Positions 46,026 through 55,263 of a stretch of DNA of 64,000 bases are shown piece by piece. Origin of the DNA: Pseudomonas capeferrum (GTDB taxonomy: Bacteria; Pseudomonadota; Gammaproteobacteria; Pseudomonadales; Pseudomonadaceae). The notes under the pieces are model-generated. The model ran no database searches. It saw nothing but the letters and a program-made list of their open reading frames with translations, and had not been told where the DNA came from. Numbering within the stretch: the stretch's first letter is position 1; each line of letters begins with the position of its first letter. The stretch covers positions 186,001-250,000 of the forward strand of contig NZ_JAAMQM010000002.1 of the NCBI RefSeq assembly GCF_013523055.1, read 5' to 3'. The position numbers and the translations under genes were made by a program.

Positions 46026-46777
46026 TGGGCGCGGTGCGCATGTTGTTGACCCTAGCGCTGCTGATGGCGGCACCGCTGGCCCTGGCCGCCGATCCGTTGT
46101 CGATCCCGGCCATCACCCTCTCCAACGGTCCGGACGGACAGCAAGAATACTCGGTCAGCCTGCAGATCCTGCTGATCATGACGGCGCTGAGCTTCATTCC
46201 GGCGTTCGTGATCCTGATGACCAGCTTCACCCGGATCATCATCGTCTTCTCCATCCTTCGTCAGGCACTGGGGCTGCAACAGACGCCGTCGAACCAACTG
46301 CTGACCGGCATGGCGCTGTTTTTGACACTGTTCATCATGGCGCCGGTCTTCGACCGGGTGAACACCGATGCCTTGCAGCCTTACCTGAACGAGCAGCTCA
46401 CTGCCCAGCAAGCGCTCGACAAGGCCCAGGTCCCGGTCAAGGACTTCATGCTGGCGCAGACCCGGCAGAGCGACCTCGACCTGTTCGTGCGTCTTTCCAA
46501 GCGCACCGACATCGCCAGCCCCGAACAGGCGCCGCTGACCATCCTGGTGCCGGCCTTCGTGACCTCGGAGCTCAAGACCGCGTTCCAGATCGGTTTCATG
46601 ATCTTCATCCCGTTCCTGATCATCGACATGGTGGTCGCCAGTGTGCTGATGGCCATGGGCATGATGATGCTCTCGCCCCTGATCATTTCGTTGCCGTTCA
46701 AGATCATGCTGTTCGTCCTGGTCGATGGCTGGGCGCTGATCATGGGCACCCTGGCGAGCAGTTTCGGTGGCGTATGA
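46025..46777 (+). CDS. fliP: Export gate protein FliP
   Basis: A 250-residue core of the export gate. ATG 46025 shares one base with the fliO stop. A signal peptide (to LALA, about residue 21) precedes four membrane segments, including [20 protein letters not shown] and [20 protein letters not shown]. Family blocks [20 protein letters not shown] and [23 protein letters not shown] C-terminus are intact. Five copies form the entry ring with FliQ and FliR. Confidence 0.98.
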   Translation: MGAVRMLLTLALLMAAPLALAADPLSIPAITLSNGPDGQQEYSVSLQILLIMTALSFIPAFVILMTSFTRIIIVFSILRQALGLQQTPSNQLLTGMALFLTLFIMAPVFDRVNTDALQPYLNEQLTAQQALDKAQVPVKDFMLAQTRQSDLDLFVRLSKRTDIASPEQAPLTILVPAFVTSELKTAFQIGFMIFIPFLIIDMVVASVLMAMGMMMLSPLIISLPFKIMLFVLVDGWALIMGTLASSFGGV

Positions 46778-46798
46778 CGCCCGTAAGGAGAGCCCCGC

Positions 46799-47068
46799 AT
46801 GACACCTGAAGTCGCTGTCGACCTGTTTCGCGATGCACTGTGGCTGACCACAGTGATGGTGGCCGTTCTGGTGGTGCCGAGCCTGATGATCGGTCTGGTG
46901 GTCGCCATGTTTCAAGCCGCCACGCAGATCAACGAACAGACCTTGAGCTTCCTCCCGCGTCTGCTGGTGATGCTGGTCACGCTGATCGTGGTCGGCCCTT
47001 GGCTGACCCAGAAGTTCATGGAGTATTTCATCAGCCTGTATACCAGCATCCCGCAGCTGATCGGTTGA
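46799..47068 (+). CDS. fliQ: Export gate protein FliQ
   Basis: An 89-residue protein with two hydrophobic helices (LWLTTVMVAVLVVPSLMIGL; LPRLLVMLVTLIVVGPWLTQ) around the conserved FQAATQINEQTL loop. Standard length and position between fliP and fliR. AAGGAGAG precedes the ATG. Confidence 0.98.
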   Translation: MTPEVAVDLFRDALWLTTVMVAVLVVPSLMIGLVVAMFQAATQINEQTLSFLPRLLVMLVTLIVVGPWLTQKFMEYFISLYTSIPQLIG

Positions 47069-47075
47069 GGTCGCC

Positions 47076-47852
47076 ATGCTCGAGCTGACCGATGCCCAGA
47101 TCGGCACCTGGGTCGCCACGTTCATCCTGCCCCTGTTCAGGGTGACCGCGATGCTCATGACCATGCCGATCATCGGCACCAAGATGCTGCCAGGGCGGAT
47201 CCGTCTCTACTTGGCCGTGGCGATCACCGTCGTCATCACCCCAGGCTTGCCGCCCTTGCCCGAAGTCAATCCGCTCGGCTTGCAGGGCCTGCTGATGTGC
47301 GCCGAGCAGATCCTTGTCGGCGCGGTATTCGGGCTGGCCTTGCAGATGCTGTTCCAAGCCTTCGTGATCGCCGGACAGATCATCGCGGTACAGATGGGCA
47401 TGGCCTTCGCGTCCATGGTCGACCCGGCCAACGGCGTCAACGTGGCGGTGGTCAGCCAGTTCATGAACATGCTGGTGAGCTTGCTGTTCCTGAGCATGAA
47501 CGGGCATCTGGTGGTATTCGAGGTGCTGACTGAAAGTTTCACCACGCTGCCGGTGGGCGGCGCGCTGGTGGTCGATCATTTCTGGCAGCTTGCAGGGCGT
47601 CTGAGTTGGGTCCTGGGAGCGGCGCTGCTGTTGGTGTTGCCGGCCATCACTGCCTTGCTGGTGGTGAACATCGCCTTTGGCGTGATGACCCGCGCGGCCC
47701 CGCAGCTGAACATCTTTTCCATCGGCTTTCCGTTGACCCTGGTGCTCGGCATGGGCATTTTCTGGGTCGGTCTGGCCGACATTCTGTCCCATTACCAGGC
47801 ATTGGCCAGCGAAGCGCTGCAATGGCTGCGTGAATTGGCAAGGGCGCGCTGA
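47076..47852 (+). CDS. fliR: Export gate protein FliR
   Basis: A 258-residue protein with about six membrane segments. It has the family patterns FRVTAMLMTMPIIGTKMLPG, VAITVVITPGLPP and VQMGMAFASMVDPANGVNV. It closes the FliP5-Q4-R1 gate and ends 2 bases before flhB. Confidence 0.97.
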   Translation: MLELTDAQIGTWVATFILPLFRVTAMLMTMPIIGTKMLPGRIRLYLAVAITVVITPGLPPLPEVNPLGLQGLLMCAEQILVGAVFGLALQMLFQAFVIAGQIIAVQMGMAFASMVDPANGVNVAVVSQFMNMLVSLLFLSMNGHLVVFEVLTESFTTLPVGGALVVDHFWQLAGRLSWVLGAALLLVLPAITALLVVNIAFGVMTRAAPQLNIFSIGFPLTLVLGMGIFWVGLADILSHYQALASEALQWLRELARAR

Positions 47853-47854
47853 AC

Positions 47855-48997
47855 ATGGCAGAGAGCGAAAGCGGTCAGGACAAGACAGAGGACCCCACCG
47901 ACAAGCGCAAGCGCGACTCTCGGGAGAAAGGCGAGATCGCGCGCTCCAAGGAGCTCAATACCGTAGCGGTGACGCTGGGTGGCGCGGGTGGCCTGCTGGC
48001 GTTCGGGGGATACCTTGCCGAGTCGTTGATGGAACTCATGCGCCTGAACTTCAGCCTGCCGCGCGAGGCAGTCATCGACGAGCGTTCCATGGGCATCTTT
48101 CTGCTGGCTTCCGGCAAGGCCGCGATCCTCGCGGCTCAGCCGATCCTGGTCATGCTGTTCTTCATTTCGCTCGTGGCGCCCGTTGCTCTGGGCGGATTCC
48201 TGTTCTCCGGCAGTCTCCTGCAACCCAAGTTCAGCCGCATGAACCCCTTGGCGGGGATCAAGCGCATGTTCTCCCTCAATGCCCTGACCGAGCTGCTCAA
48301 GGCCTTGGCGAAGTTCTTCCTGATCCTCATGGTGGGGCTGATGGTGCTGTCCAATGACCGTCAGGCCTTGCTGGCGATTGCCAATGAGCCGCTGGATCAG
48401 GCGATCATCCACAGCGTACAGGTGGTGGGGTGGAGTGCCTTGTGGATGGCCTCCGGTCTGCTGTTGATCGCCGCGCTGGATGTGCCGTTCCAGCTATGGC
48501 AGTCGCACAACAAGTTGAAGATGACCAAGCAGGAAGTGCGCGACGAGTATAAGGACAGCGAGGGCAAGCCCGAGGTCAAGCAACGCATTCGCCAGTTGCA
48601 ACGCGATGCTTCGCAGCGGCGCATGATGGCGGCGGTGCCGGAGGCGGACGTGATCATCACCAACCCGACCCACTACGCCGTGGCGCTGCAGTACGACCCG
48701 GAGAAGGGCGGCGGGGCCCCTTTGCTGCTGGCCAAGGGCACCGACTTCATCGCCTTGAAGATCCGCGAGATCGGTACCGCGCACAAGGTGCAGATCCTCG
48801 AATCGCCGGCCCTGGCCCGGGCGATCTACTACAGCACCGAGATCGAGCAGGAGATTCCGTCGGGGTTGTACCAGGCGGTGGCGCAGGTGTTGGCGTATGT
48901 GTTCCAGATCCGCCAGTACCGGGCGGGGAGAGGCAAGGCGCCTGATCCGTTGAAGAAGGACTTGCCGATACCGCCGGATTTGCAGCGCGATGGTTGA
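47855..48997 (+). CDS. flhB: Export gate substrate-specificity protein FlhB
   Basis: A 380-residue protein. The N-terminal motif SGQDKTEDPTDKRKRDSREK and four membrane helices are followed by a cytoplasmic domain with the autocleavage site N270-P271-T272-H273 (VIITNPTHYAVALQY). Cleavage and contact with FliK switch export from hook to filament. Last gene before the palindromic interval. Confidence 0.98.
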   Translation: MAESESGQDKTEDPTDKRKRDSREKGEIARSKELNTVAVTLGGAGGLLAFGGYLAESLMELMRLNFSLPREAVIDERSMGIFLLASGKAAILAAQPILVMLFFISLVAPVALGGFLFSGSLLQPKFSRMNPLAGIKRMFSLNALTELLKALAKFFLILMVGLMVLSNDRQALLAIANEPLDQAIIHSVQVVGWSALWMASGLLLIAALDVPFQLWQSHNKLKMTKQEVRDEYKDSEGKPEVKQRIRQLQRDASQRRMMAAVPEADVIITNPTHYAVALQYDPEKGGGAPLLLAKGTDFIALKIREIGTAHKVQILESPALARAIYYSTEIEQEIPSGLYQAVAQVLAYVFQIRQYRAGRGKAPDPLKKDLPIPPDLQRDG

Positions 48998-49083
48998 AAC
49001 GGCCGTTTGCCATGTGCTGAGCGTTTATCGTGTAGGAATCCAGGGTGCATGGCATGCCTTGCGCGCGATCCCATGCCGCTGCT

Positions 49084-49436
49084 GATTTCAGCCACACCTT
49101 GAGAGCTGGTACAACACCGGGTCCCCTGGCTTGTACCGCTCCAGGGGGTACTTGCAGCGCTCCGGTGGGAGCTGGCTTGCCCTGCGATCGAGGCCGAAGG
49201 ACTCGCCTGGTAATGATGGACACTCTCCCGGCGCGATAGTTGTGGATGCACTGGCTGCAGGGAATTCGCGTATCCACAACCACCCCGGTGAATAGGACAT
49301 GGCGTTGCCAGGCGAGTCCTTCGGCCTCGATCGCAGGGCAAGCCAGCTCCCACCTGGAGCGCTGCAAGTACCCCCCTGGAGCGGTGCAAGCCAGGAGAGT
49401 TGGTGTTGTACCAGCTCTCAAGGGTTGCCTGGAATC
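49084..49436. repeat. 353-bp imperfect palindrome (REP-derived)
   Basis: The left arm from GATTTCAG (49084) and the right arm ending CTGGAATC (49436) are inverted copies, almost identical over about 118 bases (49097-49213 and 49305-49423) and still related towards the centre near 49260, including GTTGTGGAT against ATCCACAAC. Arms share REP-like GTGGGAGCTGGCTTGCC and CGATCGAGGCCGAAGGACTC. A half copy lies at the left edge of the window. Confidence 0.85.
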
Positions 49437-49562
49437 GGCCGGGGCATAGCTTTAGCGGAAGCTTGCCAGGCACCCTGGAAGCTCCTGGCCTTCAAATTGC
49501 GTTTGTTCTGCAGGTCGCTCTAGAAGCGGGATTACCGCGTTTTCATAAGTCTCCACCAAAGT

Positions 49563-49578
49563 TGGAAAGCTTCTTGCA
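49563..49578 (+). promoter_or_regulatory. sigma-54 promoter of flhA
   Basis: TGGAAAGCTTCTTGCA has the correct GG-to-GC spacing and TTGCA -12 element. It lies 56 bases before the flhA GTG, between the palindrome and the gene. Confidence 0.83.
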
Positions 49579-49634
49579 CAAGCAGCGCCACACGCCTCGC
49601 AGGCGTCAAAAGTTTTGCTTGAAGAGGATTTTCG

Positions 49635-51761
49635 GTGGATCGCACTCAGTTGATCAGCGCCCGCAACAACCTCGCCGGTCTCGGCCGGGGGAACCTGGGC
49701 GTGCCTTTGCTGTTGCTGGTGATGTTGGCGATGATGATGTTGCCGATACCGCCGTTCCTGCTCGACGTGTTCTTCACGTTCAACATCGCTCTGTCGATCG
49801 TGGTCCTGCTGGTCTGTGTGTATGCCCTGCGGCCGCTGGACTTCGCTGCCTTCCCGACCATTCTGCTGGTGGCCACGCTCCTGCGTCTGGCGCTCAACGT
49901 GGCCTCGACCCGTGTGGTGATGCTCCATGGGCAGGAAGGCCAACAGGCCGCCGGCAAGGTGATCCAGGCCTTCGGCGAGGTGGTGATCGGCGGTAACTAT
50001 GTGGTCGGTGCCGTGGTGTTCGCGATCCTGATGATCATCAACTTCGTCGTGGTGACCAAGGGTGCGGGCCGGATCTCGGAAGTGAGCGCGCGCTTCACCC
50101 TCGATGCCATGCCCGGCAAGCAGATGGCGATCGACGCCGACCTCAATGCCGGCCTGATCGACCAGGCCCAGGCCAAGGCGCGCCGTACCGAAGTGGCTCA
50201 GGAGGCGGAGTTCTACGGCTCGATGGACGGTGCCAGCAAATTCGTCCGCGGTGACGCCATCGCCGGCCTGCTGATCCTGTTCATCAATCTGATCGGCGGC
50301 TTGCTCATCGGCATGCTGCAACACGGCATGCCTTTCAGCGAGGCAGGCAAGGTCTATGCGTTGCTGACCATCGGTGACGGTTTGGTGGCGCAGCTGCCAT
50401 CGCTGCTGCTGTCTACCGCGGCGGCGATCATGGTGACCCGCGCCTCCGGCTCCGAGGACATGGGCAAGCTGATCAACCGGCAGATGTTCGACTCGCCACG
50501 TGCCCTGGCGGTATCCGCCGGCCTGATGATCGTCATGGGACTGGTGCCCGGCATGCCTCACGTGGCGTTCCTGAGCCTGGGCGCCATGGCCGGTGGAGGC
50601 GCCTACCTGGTCTGGCGCAAGCAGCAGCAGGCCAAGCTCAAGGCGCAGCAGGAGCTGCAGCTGCAGCAGGACCTGCTGCCTTCGCCGCAGCGCGCGCTGG
50701 AGACCAAGGAACTGGGCTGGGATGACGTGACCCCGATCGACATGATTGGCCTGGAAGTCGGCTACCGGCTGATTCCGCTGGTCGATCGCAACCAGGGTGG
50801 GCAATTGCTGGCGCGGATCAAGGGCGTGCGCAAGAAGCTGTCCCAGGACCTCGGTTTCCTCATGCCCACGGTCCATATTCGCGACAACCTCGACCTGTCG
50901 CCCAGTGCCTATCGCCTGACCCTGATGGGCGTGATTCTGGCCGAGGCGGAGATCTACCCGGATCGCGAGTTGGCGATCAATCCAGGCCAGGTGTTCGGGC
51001 CGGTCAACGGTATTGCCGCGCGTGACCCGGCCTTTGGCCTCGAGGCCGTGTGGATCGACATCGCTCAACGTTCCCAGGCGCAGTCGCTGGGGTACACGGT
51101 AGTGGATGCCAGTACTGTAGTGGCCACGCACCTCAACCAAATCCTGCAGAAGCACTGTCATGAGCTGATCGGCCATGAAGAAGTTCAGCAACTCTTGCAG
51201 GTATTGGCCAAGGCTTCGCCTAAACTTGCTGAAGAGCTGGTGCCAGGTGTCATTTCTCTGTCGGGGCTGCTGAAAGTGCTGCAGGCGCTGTTGTCCGAGC
51301 AGGTACCGGTACGTGATATTCGCAGTATTGCCGAGGCGATCGCCAACAATGCTGGCAAGAGTCAAGATACCGCCGCGCTGGTTGCGGCGGTGCGCGTCGG
51401 ATTGTGTCGCGCCATCGTGCAAAGCATTGTCGGCGTTGAGTCCGAGCTGCCTGTGATCACGCTCGAGCCAAGGTTGGAACAGATCTTGCTCAATAGTCTT
51501 CAGCGCGCAGGGCAAGGTCAGGAAGAAGGCGTTCTTCTCGAACCGAGCATGGCCGAGAAATTGCAACGGTCGTTGATCGAAGCAGCCCAGCGTCAAGAAA
51601 TGCAGGGGCAGCCGGCGATCCTTCTGGTGGCCGGTCCGATTCGCGCGATGTTGTCGCGGTTCGGGCGCCTGGCGGTTCCGAACCTGCATGTGCTGGCGTA
51701 CCAGGAAATACCGGACAACAAGCAAGTCACCATCGTTGCCACCGTGGGCCCGAACGGCTGA
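49635..51761 (+). CDS. flhA: Export gate protein FlhA
   Basis: A 708-residue protein with a GTG start (AGAGGA about 7 bases upstream). The N-terminal half has eight membrane segments (LLLVMLAMMMLPIPPFLLDV; FNIALSIVVLLVCVYAL) with the FHIPEP signature region (RLALNVASTRVVMLHG) and proton-path residues. The C-terminal cytoplasmic ring (from about 330) docks chaperone-substrate complexes. A 35-residue Gln/Leu-rich linker (QQQAKLKAQQELQLQQDL) joins the two. Confidence 0.98.
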   Translation: MDRTQLISARNNLAGLGRGNLGVPLLLLVMLAMMMLPIPPFLLDVFFTFNIALSIVVLLVCVYALRPLDFAAFPTILLVATLLRLALNVASTRVVMLHGQEGQQAAGKVIQAFGEVVIGGNYVVGAVVFAILMIINFVVVTKGAGRISEVSARFTLDAMPGKQMAIDADLNAGLIDQAQAKARRTEVAQEAEFYGSMDGASKFVRGDAIAGLLILFINLIGGLLIGMLQHGMPFSEAGKVYALLTIGDGLVAQLPSLLLSTAAAIMVTRASGSEDMGKLINRQMFDSPRALAVSAGLMIVMGLVPGMPHVAFLSLGAMAGGGAYLVWRKQQQAKLKAQQELQLQQDLLPSPQRALETKELGWDDVTPIDMIGLEVGYRLIPLVDRNQGGQLLARIKGVRKKLSQDLGFLMPTVHIRDNLDLSPSAYRLTLMGVILAEAEIYPDRELAINPGQVFGPVNGIAARDPAFGLEAVWIDIAQRSQAQSLGYTVVDASTVVATHLNQILQKHCHELIGHEEVQQLLQVLAKASPKLAEELVPGVISLSGLLKVLQALLSEQVPVRDIRSIAEAIANNAGKSQDTAALVAAVRVGLCRAIVQSIVGVESELPVITLEPRLEQILLNSLQRAGQGQEEGVLLEPSMAEKLQRSLIEAAQRQEMQGQPAILLVAGPIRAMLSRFGRLAVPNLHVLAYQEIPDNKQVTIVATVGPNG

Positions 51762-51772
51762 GGTAGTGGGTT

Positions 51773-53083
51773 ATGCAAGTTAAGCGTTTTTTCGCCGCCG
51801 ATATGCGTCAGGCCATGAAGCTGGTCCGGGATGAGCTTGGCTCCGATGCCGCCATCATCGGCAACCGGCGCATCGCTGGCGGCGTCGAGTTGACGGCTGC
51901 GCTGGACTACAAGCTGTCCGCCCTCGCTCCGCGTGTACCCAATGTCGAGCTCGAGGAAGAGCTGCGCAAGACCCAGTCGCGCATCGTCACCGCCCAGGCC
52001 GAGCTGAGCAACCGCGAGGAAAGTGACGGCGCCAACCGGCAGTTGTTCGCCGGGCTGCCGCTGACCGCCTCCGAACCCCTGGTCGAACCGCACGTCGACG
52101 AGCCGGCAACCGATGCCGGTCCGTCCCCTGCGCCGGTCGATCCACGCTTGTTCGATGCCATGCGCTCCGAACTGTCAGGCCTGCGTGAGTTGCTCGAAGT
52201 GCAACTCGGCTCCTTGGCCTGGAACCAATTGCAAGGTAGCCAGCCCGGGCAGGCCAATCTCTGGCGCCGCCTGCAACGCATCGGCCTCAGTGGCGCGCTG
52301 TCCCGTGAGCTGCTCGAGCGTGCCGGCAACATTGACGAGCCTCGCCAGGCCTGGCGTATGGTCCTGGCACACCTGGCTCACATGATCGATGTGCCCGCGC
52401 TCGAGCCGATCGAAGAGGGCGGTGTCATCGCCCTGGTCGGTCCGGCCGGCATGGGCAAGACCACGACCCTGGCCAAGCTCGCCGCTCGCTACGTCCTCAA
52501 GTACGGTGCCAGTCACCTGGCGCTGGTAAGCATGGACAGTTTCCGCATCGGCGCGCAGGAGCAGCTCAAGACCTTGGGGCGTATCCTCAATGTACCGGTT
52601 ACCTATGTCGACCCGGGCGAGTCCTTGGCCCAGGCGCTGGAGCCGCTGCTGCGCAAGCGCGTGGTGCTGATCGATACGGCGGGCCTGCAAGCCAGCGACC
52701 CGGCTCTGCGCATGCAACTGGAAACCCTTGCCGGACGTGGCATTGCCGCGAAGAATTACCTGGTGCTGGCAACCACCAGCCAGAAGCAGGTGCTGACTGC
52801 CGCCTACCACAGCTACAAGCGCTGCGGCCTGGCCGGTTGCATCCTGACCAAACTCGATGAAACGGCCAGTCTCGGCGAAGTGCTGAGCCTGGCCATCAGT
52901 CACGAACTGCCGGTGGCCTATCTGACCGATGGGCCTCGTATTCCGGACGACCTGCACCTGCCGCGCCGACATCAGTTGGTCAGTCGCGCGGTCAGTGTGC
53001 AGATGCAGGACGAGCCCAGCGAAGAGGCCATGGCCGACATGTTCGCTGATCTCTACCACAATCCTGGCAAACGCGCGGGTTGA
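51773..53083 (+). CDS. flhF: SRP-type GTPase FlhF
   Basis: A 436-residue signal-recognition-particle-like GTPase that fixes the flagellum at the cell pole. An N-terminal basic/acidic domain (to about 180) is followed by the NG domain with P-loop at 223-231 (GPAGMGKTT), DTAGL (G3) and TKLDETASLGE (G4). It begins 11 bases after flhA. Intact motifs suggest normal polar placement together with FleN. Confidence 0.97.
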   Translation: MQVKRFFAADMRQAMKLVRDELGSDAAIIGNRRIAGGVELTAALDYKLSALAPRVPNVELEEELRKTQSRIVTAQAELSNREESDGANRQLFAGLPLTASEPLVEPHVDEPATDAGPSPAPVDPRLFDAMRSELSGLRELLEVQLGSLAWNQLQGSQPGQANLWRRLQRIGLSGALSRELLERAGNIDEPRQAWRMVLAHLAHMIDVPALEPIEEGGVIALVGPAGMGKTTTLAKLAARYVLKYGASHLALVSMDSFRIGAQEQLKTLGRILNVPVTYVDPGESLAQALEPLLRKRVVLIDTAGLQASDPALRMQLETLAGRGIAAKNYLVLATTSQKQVLTAAYHSYKRCGLAGCILTKLDETASLGEVLSLAISHELPVAYLTDGPRIPDDLHLPRRHQLVSRAVSVQMQDEPSEEAMADMFADLYHNPGKRAG

Positions 53084-53197
53084 GTATGAAAACAGTACAA
53101 CGTACCTACACCATGGGAACGCCCTGCCAGTCTCCGGCAGTCAGCAACAAATCCCAAGTGTGGCCCGGGTTCAAGCGAGACAAGGTAAAGACAAGAC

Positions 53198-54031
53198 ATG
53201 GGTAGCATGCATCCCGTACAGGTGATCGCCGTGACCGGTGGCAAAGGTGGCGTCGGCAAGACTAACGTTTCAGTGAACCTGTCCCTGGCCCTGGCCGAGC
53301 TTGGCCGTCGGGTCATGCTGCTGGACGCCGACCTGGGCTTGGCCAATGTCGATGTGCTGCTCGGCTTGACGCCCAAGCGCACCCTCGCCGATGTCATAGA
53401 AGGACGCTGCGAATTACGCGACGTGCTGTTGCAGGGGCCGGGCGGTGTGCGCGTGGTCCCGGCTGCCTCGGGCACGCAGAGCATGGTCCATCTGGCTCCG
53501 GCCCAGCACGCTGGCCTGATTCAGGCTTTCAGCGAGATTGGCGACAACCTCGATGTGCTGGTGATCGATACCGCAGCCGGTATTGGTGACTCGGTGGTGA
53601 GTTTCGTCCGTGCCGCCCAGGAGGTACTCCTGGTGGTGTGTGACGAGCCCACCTCGATCACCGATGCCTACGCCTTGATCAAGTTGCTCAACCGCGACTA
53701 CGGCATGAGCCGCTTCAGGGTCCTGGCGAACATGGCGCAGAGCCCTCAGGAAGGGCGCAACCTGTTCGCCAAGCTGACCAAGGTCACGGATCGTTTCCTT
53801 GACGTCGCCCTGCAGTATGTTGGCGCCGTGCCGTACGACGAGTGCGTGCGCAAGGCCGTGCAGAAGCAGCGTGCCGTCTACGAGGCTTTCCCGCGGTCCA
53901 AGTGCGCCTTGGCCTTCAAGGCCATCGCCCAGAAGGTGGATAGCTGGCCGTTGCCCGCCAACCCACGTGGTCACCTGGAATTCTTTGTCGAGCGCCTGGT
54001 GCAGCCCACCAGTGCAGGACCGGTACTATGA
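53198..54031 (+). CDS. fleN: Flagellar number regulator FleN (MinD-like ATPase)
   Basis: A 277-residue ParA/MinD-type ATPase with the deviant Walker A at 16-22 (KGGVGKT), DLGLANVDVLLGL, and DTAAGIGDSVVSF. FleN (FlhG) binds FleQ and dampens its activity, limiting the cell to few polar flagella. The N-terminus MGSMHPVQVIAVTGG fits the family; M4 is an alternative. fliA overlaps its stop by 4 bases (ATGA). Confidence 0.97.
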   Translation: MGSMHPVQVIAVTGGKGGVGKTNVSVNLSLALAELGRRVMLLDADLGLANVDVLLGLTPKRTLADVIEGRCELRDVLLQGPGGVRVVPAASGTQSMVHLAPAQHAGLIQAFSEIGDNLDVLVIDTAAGIGDSVVSFVRAAQEVLLVVCDEPTSITDAYALIKLLNRDYGMSRFRVLANMAQSPQEGRNLFAKLTKVTDRFLDVALQYVGAVPYDECVRKAVQKQRAVYEAFPRSKCALAFKAIAQKVDSWPLPANPRGHLEFFVERLVQPTSAGPVL

Positions 54032-54756
54032 GCGCGAGCGGTTTCAAGATGTACAGCAAGGCTTCGCGGGATGCCCAGTACGAACTGGTCGAGCGCTATG
54101 CTCCGCTGGTAAAGCGTATTGCCTATCACCTGCTGGCGCGCCTTCCGGCGAATGTGCAGGTCGAGGATCTGATCCAGGCCGGCATGATCGGCCTGCTTGA
54201 AGTCGCCAACAAATACGATGCCAGCAAGGGCGCCAGCTTCGAGACCTACGCCGGTATCCGCATCCGCGGCGCCATGCTCGATGAAGTGCGCAAGGGCGAT
54301 TGGGCTCCGCGTTCGGTGCACCGCAATACGCGCATGGTCAGCGATGCCATGCGCACCGTGGAGGCAAGAACCGGTCGTGACGCTAAAGATCACGAGGTTG
54401 CTGCCGAACTCCAGTTGGGCCTCGACGATTACTACGCGATCCTCAACGACACCTTGGGCAGCCGTCTCTTCAGTTTCGACGACCTGTTGCAGGACGGCGA
54501 GCACGAGGGGCTGCACGATGATGGAGCCAGCGCGCAGATCGAGCCGTTGCGGGATCTGGAGGACGAGCGCTTCCAGGCAGCCCTGGCGGACGCGATCGCC
54601 AACCTGCCGGAGCGCGAGCGCCTGGTCCTGGCGCTGTACTACGACGAGGAGCTGAACCTCAAGGAAATCGGTGAGGTCCTGGGGGTCAGCGAGTCACGTG
54701 TCAGCCAGTTGCACAGCCAGTGCGCGGCGCGATTGCGCAGCCGTCTGGGAGAATGA
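54028..54756 (+). CDS. fliA: Flagellar sigma factor FliA (sigma-28)
   Basis: A 242-residue sigma factor. Region 2 contains LVKRIAYHLLARLPANVQVE and FETYAGIRIRGAMLDEVRKG; region 3 has RDAKDHEVAAELQL; region 4 has the helix-turn-helix LKEIGEVLGVSESRVSQLHS. It reads late flagellar promoters such as those at 24849 and 27768. FlgM, its anti-sigma factor, is not in the window. Confidence 0.98.
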   Translation: MSASGFKMYSKASRDAQYELVERYAPLVKRIAYHLLARLPANVQVEDLIQAGMIGLLEVANKYDASKGASFETYAGIRIRGAMLDEVRKGDWAPRSVHRNTRMVSDAMRTVEARTGRDAKDHEVAAELQLGLDDYYAILNDTLGSRLFSFDDLLQDGEHEGLHDDGASAQIEPLRDLEDERFQAALADAIANLPERERLVLALYYDEELNLKEIGEVLGVSESRVSQLHSQCAARLRSRLGE

Positions 54757-54780
54757 CGGGCGCGTTGAACGCAGGTTCGA

Positions 54781-54807
54781 TGCAGTCGTTGCAAATAATG
54801 CCGAATT
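54781..54807 (+). promoter_or_regulatory. Possible sigma-28 promoter of the che operon
   Basis: TGCAGTCG, an 11-base spacer and GCCGAATT resemble the sigma-28 consensus only partly (five contiguous matches in the -10 half, four scattered matches in the -35 half). Chemotaxis genes are part of the FliA regulon in P. aeruginosa, which makes the site plausible. Confidence 0.3.
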
Positions 54808-54816
54808 GATTGAATG

Positions 54817-54839
54817 CGCGCTCGGCGCCGAGCGCGTTT
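54817..54839 (+). terminator. 20-bp perfect palindrome between fliA and cheY
   Basis: CGCGCTCGGCGCCGAGCGCG (54817-54836) followed by TTT. A very stable GC stem with a short T run, acting as a terminator or partial attenuator between fliA and the chemotaxis genes. It stands about 20 bases before the cheY start, leaving room only for the ribosome binding site. Confidence 0.55.
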
Positions 54840-54858
54840 GGACTGCTTGGAGGTCTAA

Positions 54859-55245
54859 TTGAACAAAGACATGAAAATCCTCATCGTTGACGACTTTTCG
54901 ACGATGCGGCGGATCATCAAGAACCTGTTGCGTGATCTTGGCTTCACCAACACCGATGAGGCCGACGATGGCACCACGGCCCTGCCGATGCTGCAGAGCG
55001 GTCACTACGACTTCCTGGTAACCGACTGGAACATGCCTGGCATGTCGGGCATCGACCTGCTGCGCAAGGTGCGCGCCGACGACCGCCTCAAGTCCATGCC
55101 GGTGCTGATGGTCACGGCCGAGGCCAAGCGCGACCAGATCATCGAAGCGGCGCAGGCCGGCGTCAATGGCTACGTGGTCAAGCCGTTCACCGCACAGGTG
55201 CTCAAAGAGAAGATCGAAAAGATCTTCGAACGCGTCAACGGCTGA
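54859..55245 (+). CDS. cheY: Chemotaxis response regulator CheY
   Basis: A single-domain receiver that, when phosphorylated by CheA, binds FliM and changes motor direction. The start is notable: GGAGG at 54849-54853 is 5 bases from a TTG at 54859 (128 residues) but 17 bases from the ATG at 54871 that gives the commonly annotated 124-residue form [14 protein letters not shown]. With the TTG start the phospho-acceptor is D56 (D52 from the ATG), in [15 protein letters not shown] and K active-site residues (VMVTAEAK, YVVKPF) are intact. Confidence 0.97.
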   Translation: MNKDMKILIVDDFSTMRRIIKNLLRDLGFTNTDEADDGTTALPMLQSGHYDFLVTDWNMPGMSGIDLLRKVRADDRLKSMPVLMVTAEAKRDQIIEAAQAGVNGYVVKPFTAQVLKEKIEKIFERVNG

Positions 55246-55263
55246 GTGGGGTCAGGGGGCGCC

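Larger units (their letters stand above)
48998..49634. other. Gene-free interval between flhB and flhA
   Basis: This 637-base gap contains the long palindrome at 49084-49436, about 85 bases of unremarkable sequence on its left and, on its right, the sigma-54 promoter of flhA. Short open frames within it follow the repeats and have no ribosome binding sites, so no gene is called. Confidence 0.7.

Noticed and set aside
48998..49634. Short open frames (60-75 codons) in the flhB-flhA gap
   Set aside because: They run through both arms of the palindrome, overlap each other on both strands and have no start signals.
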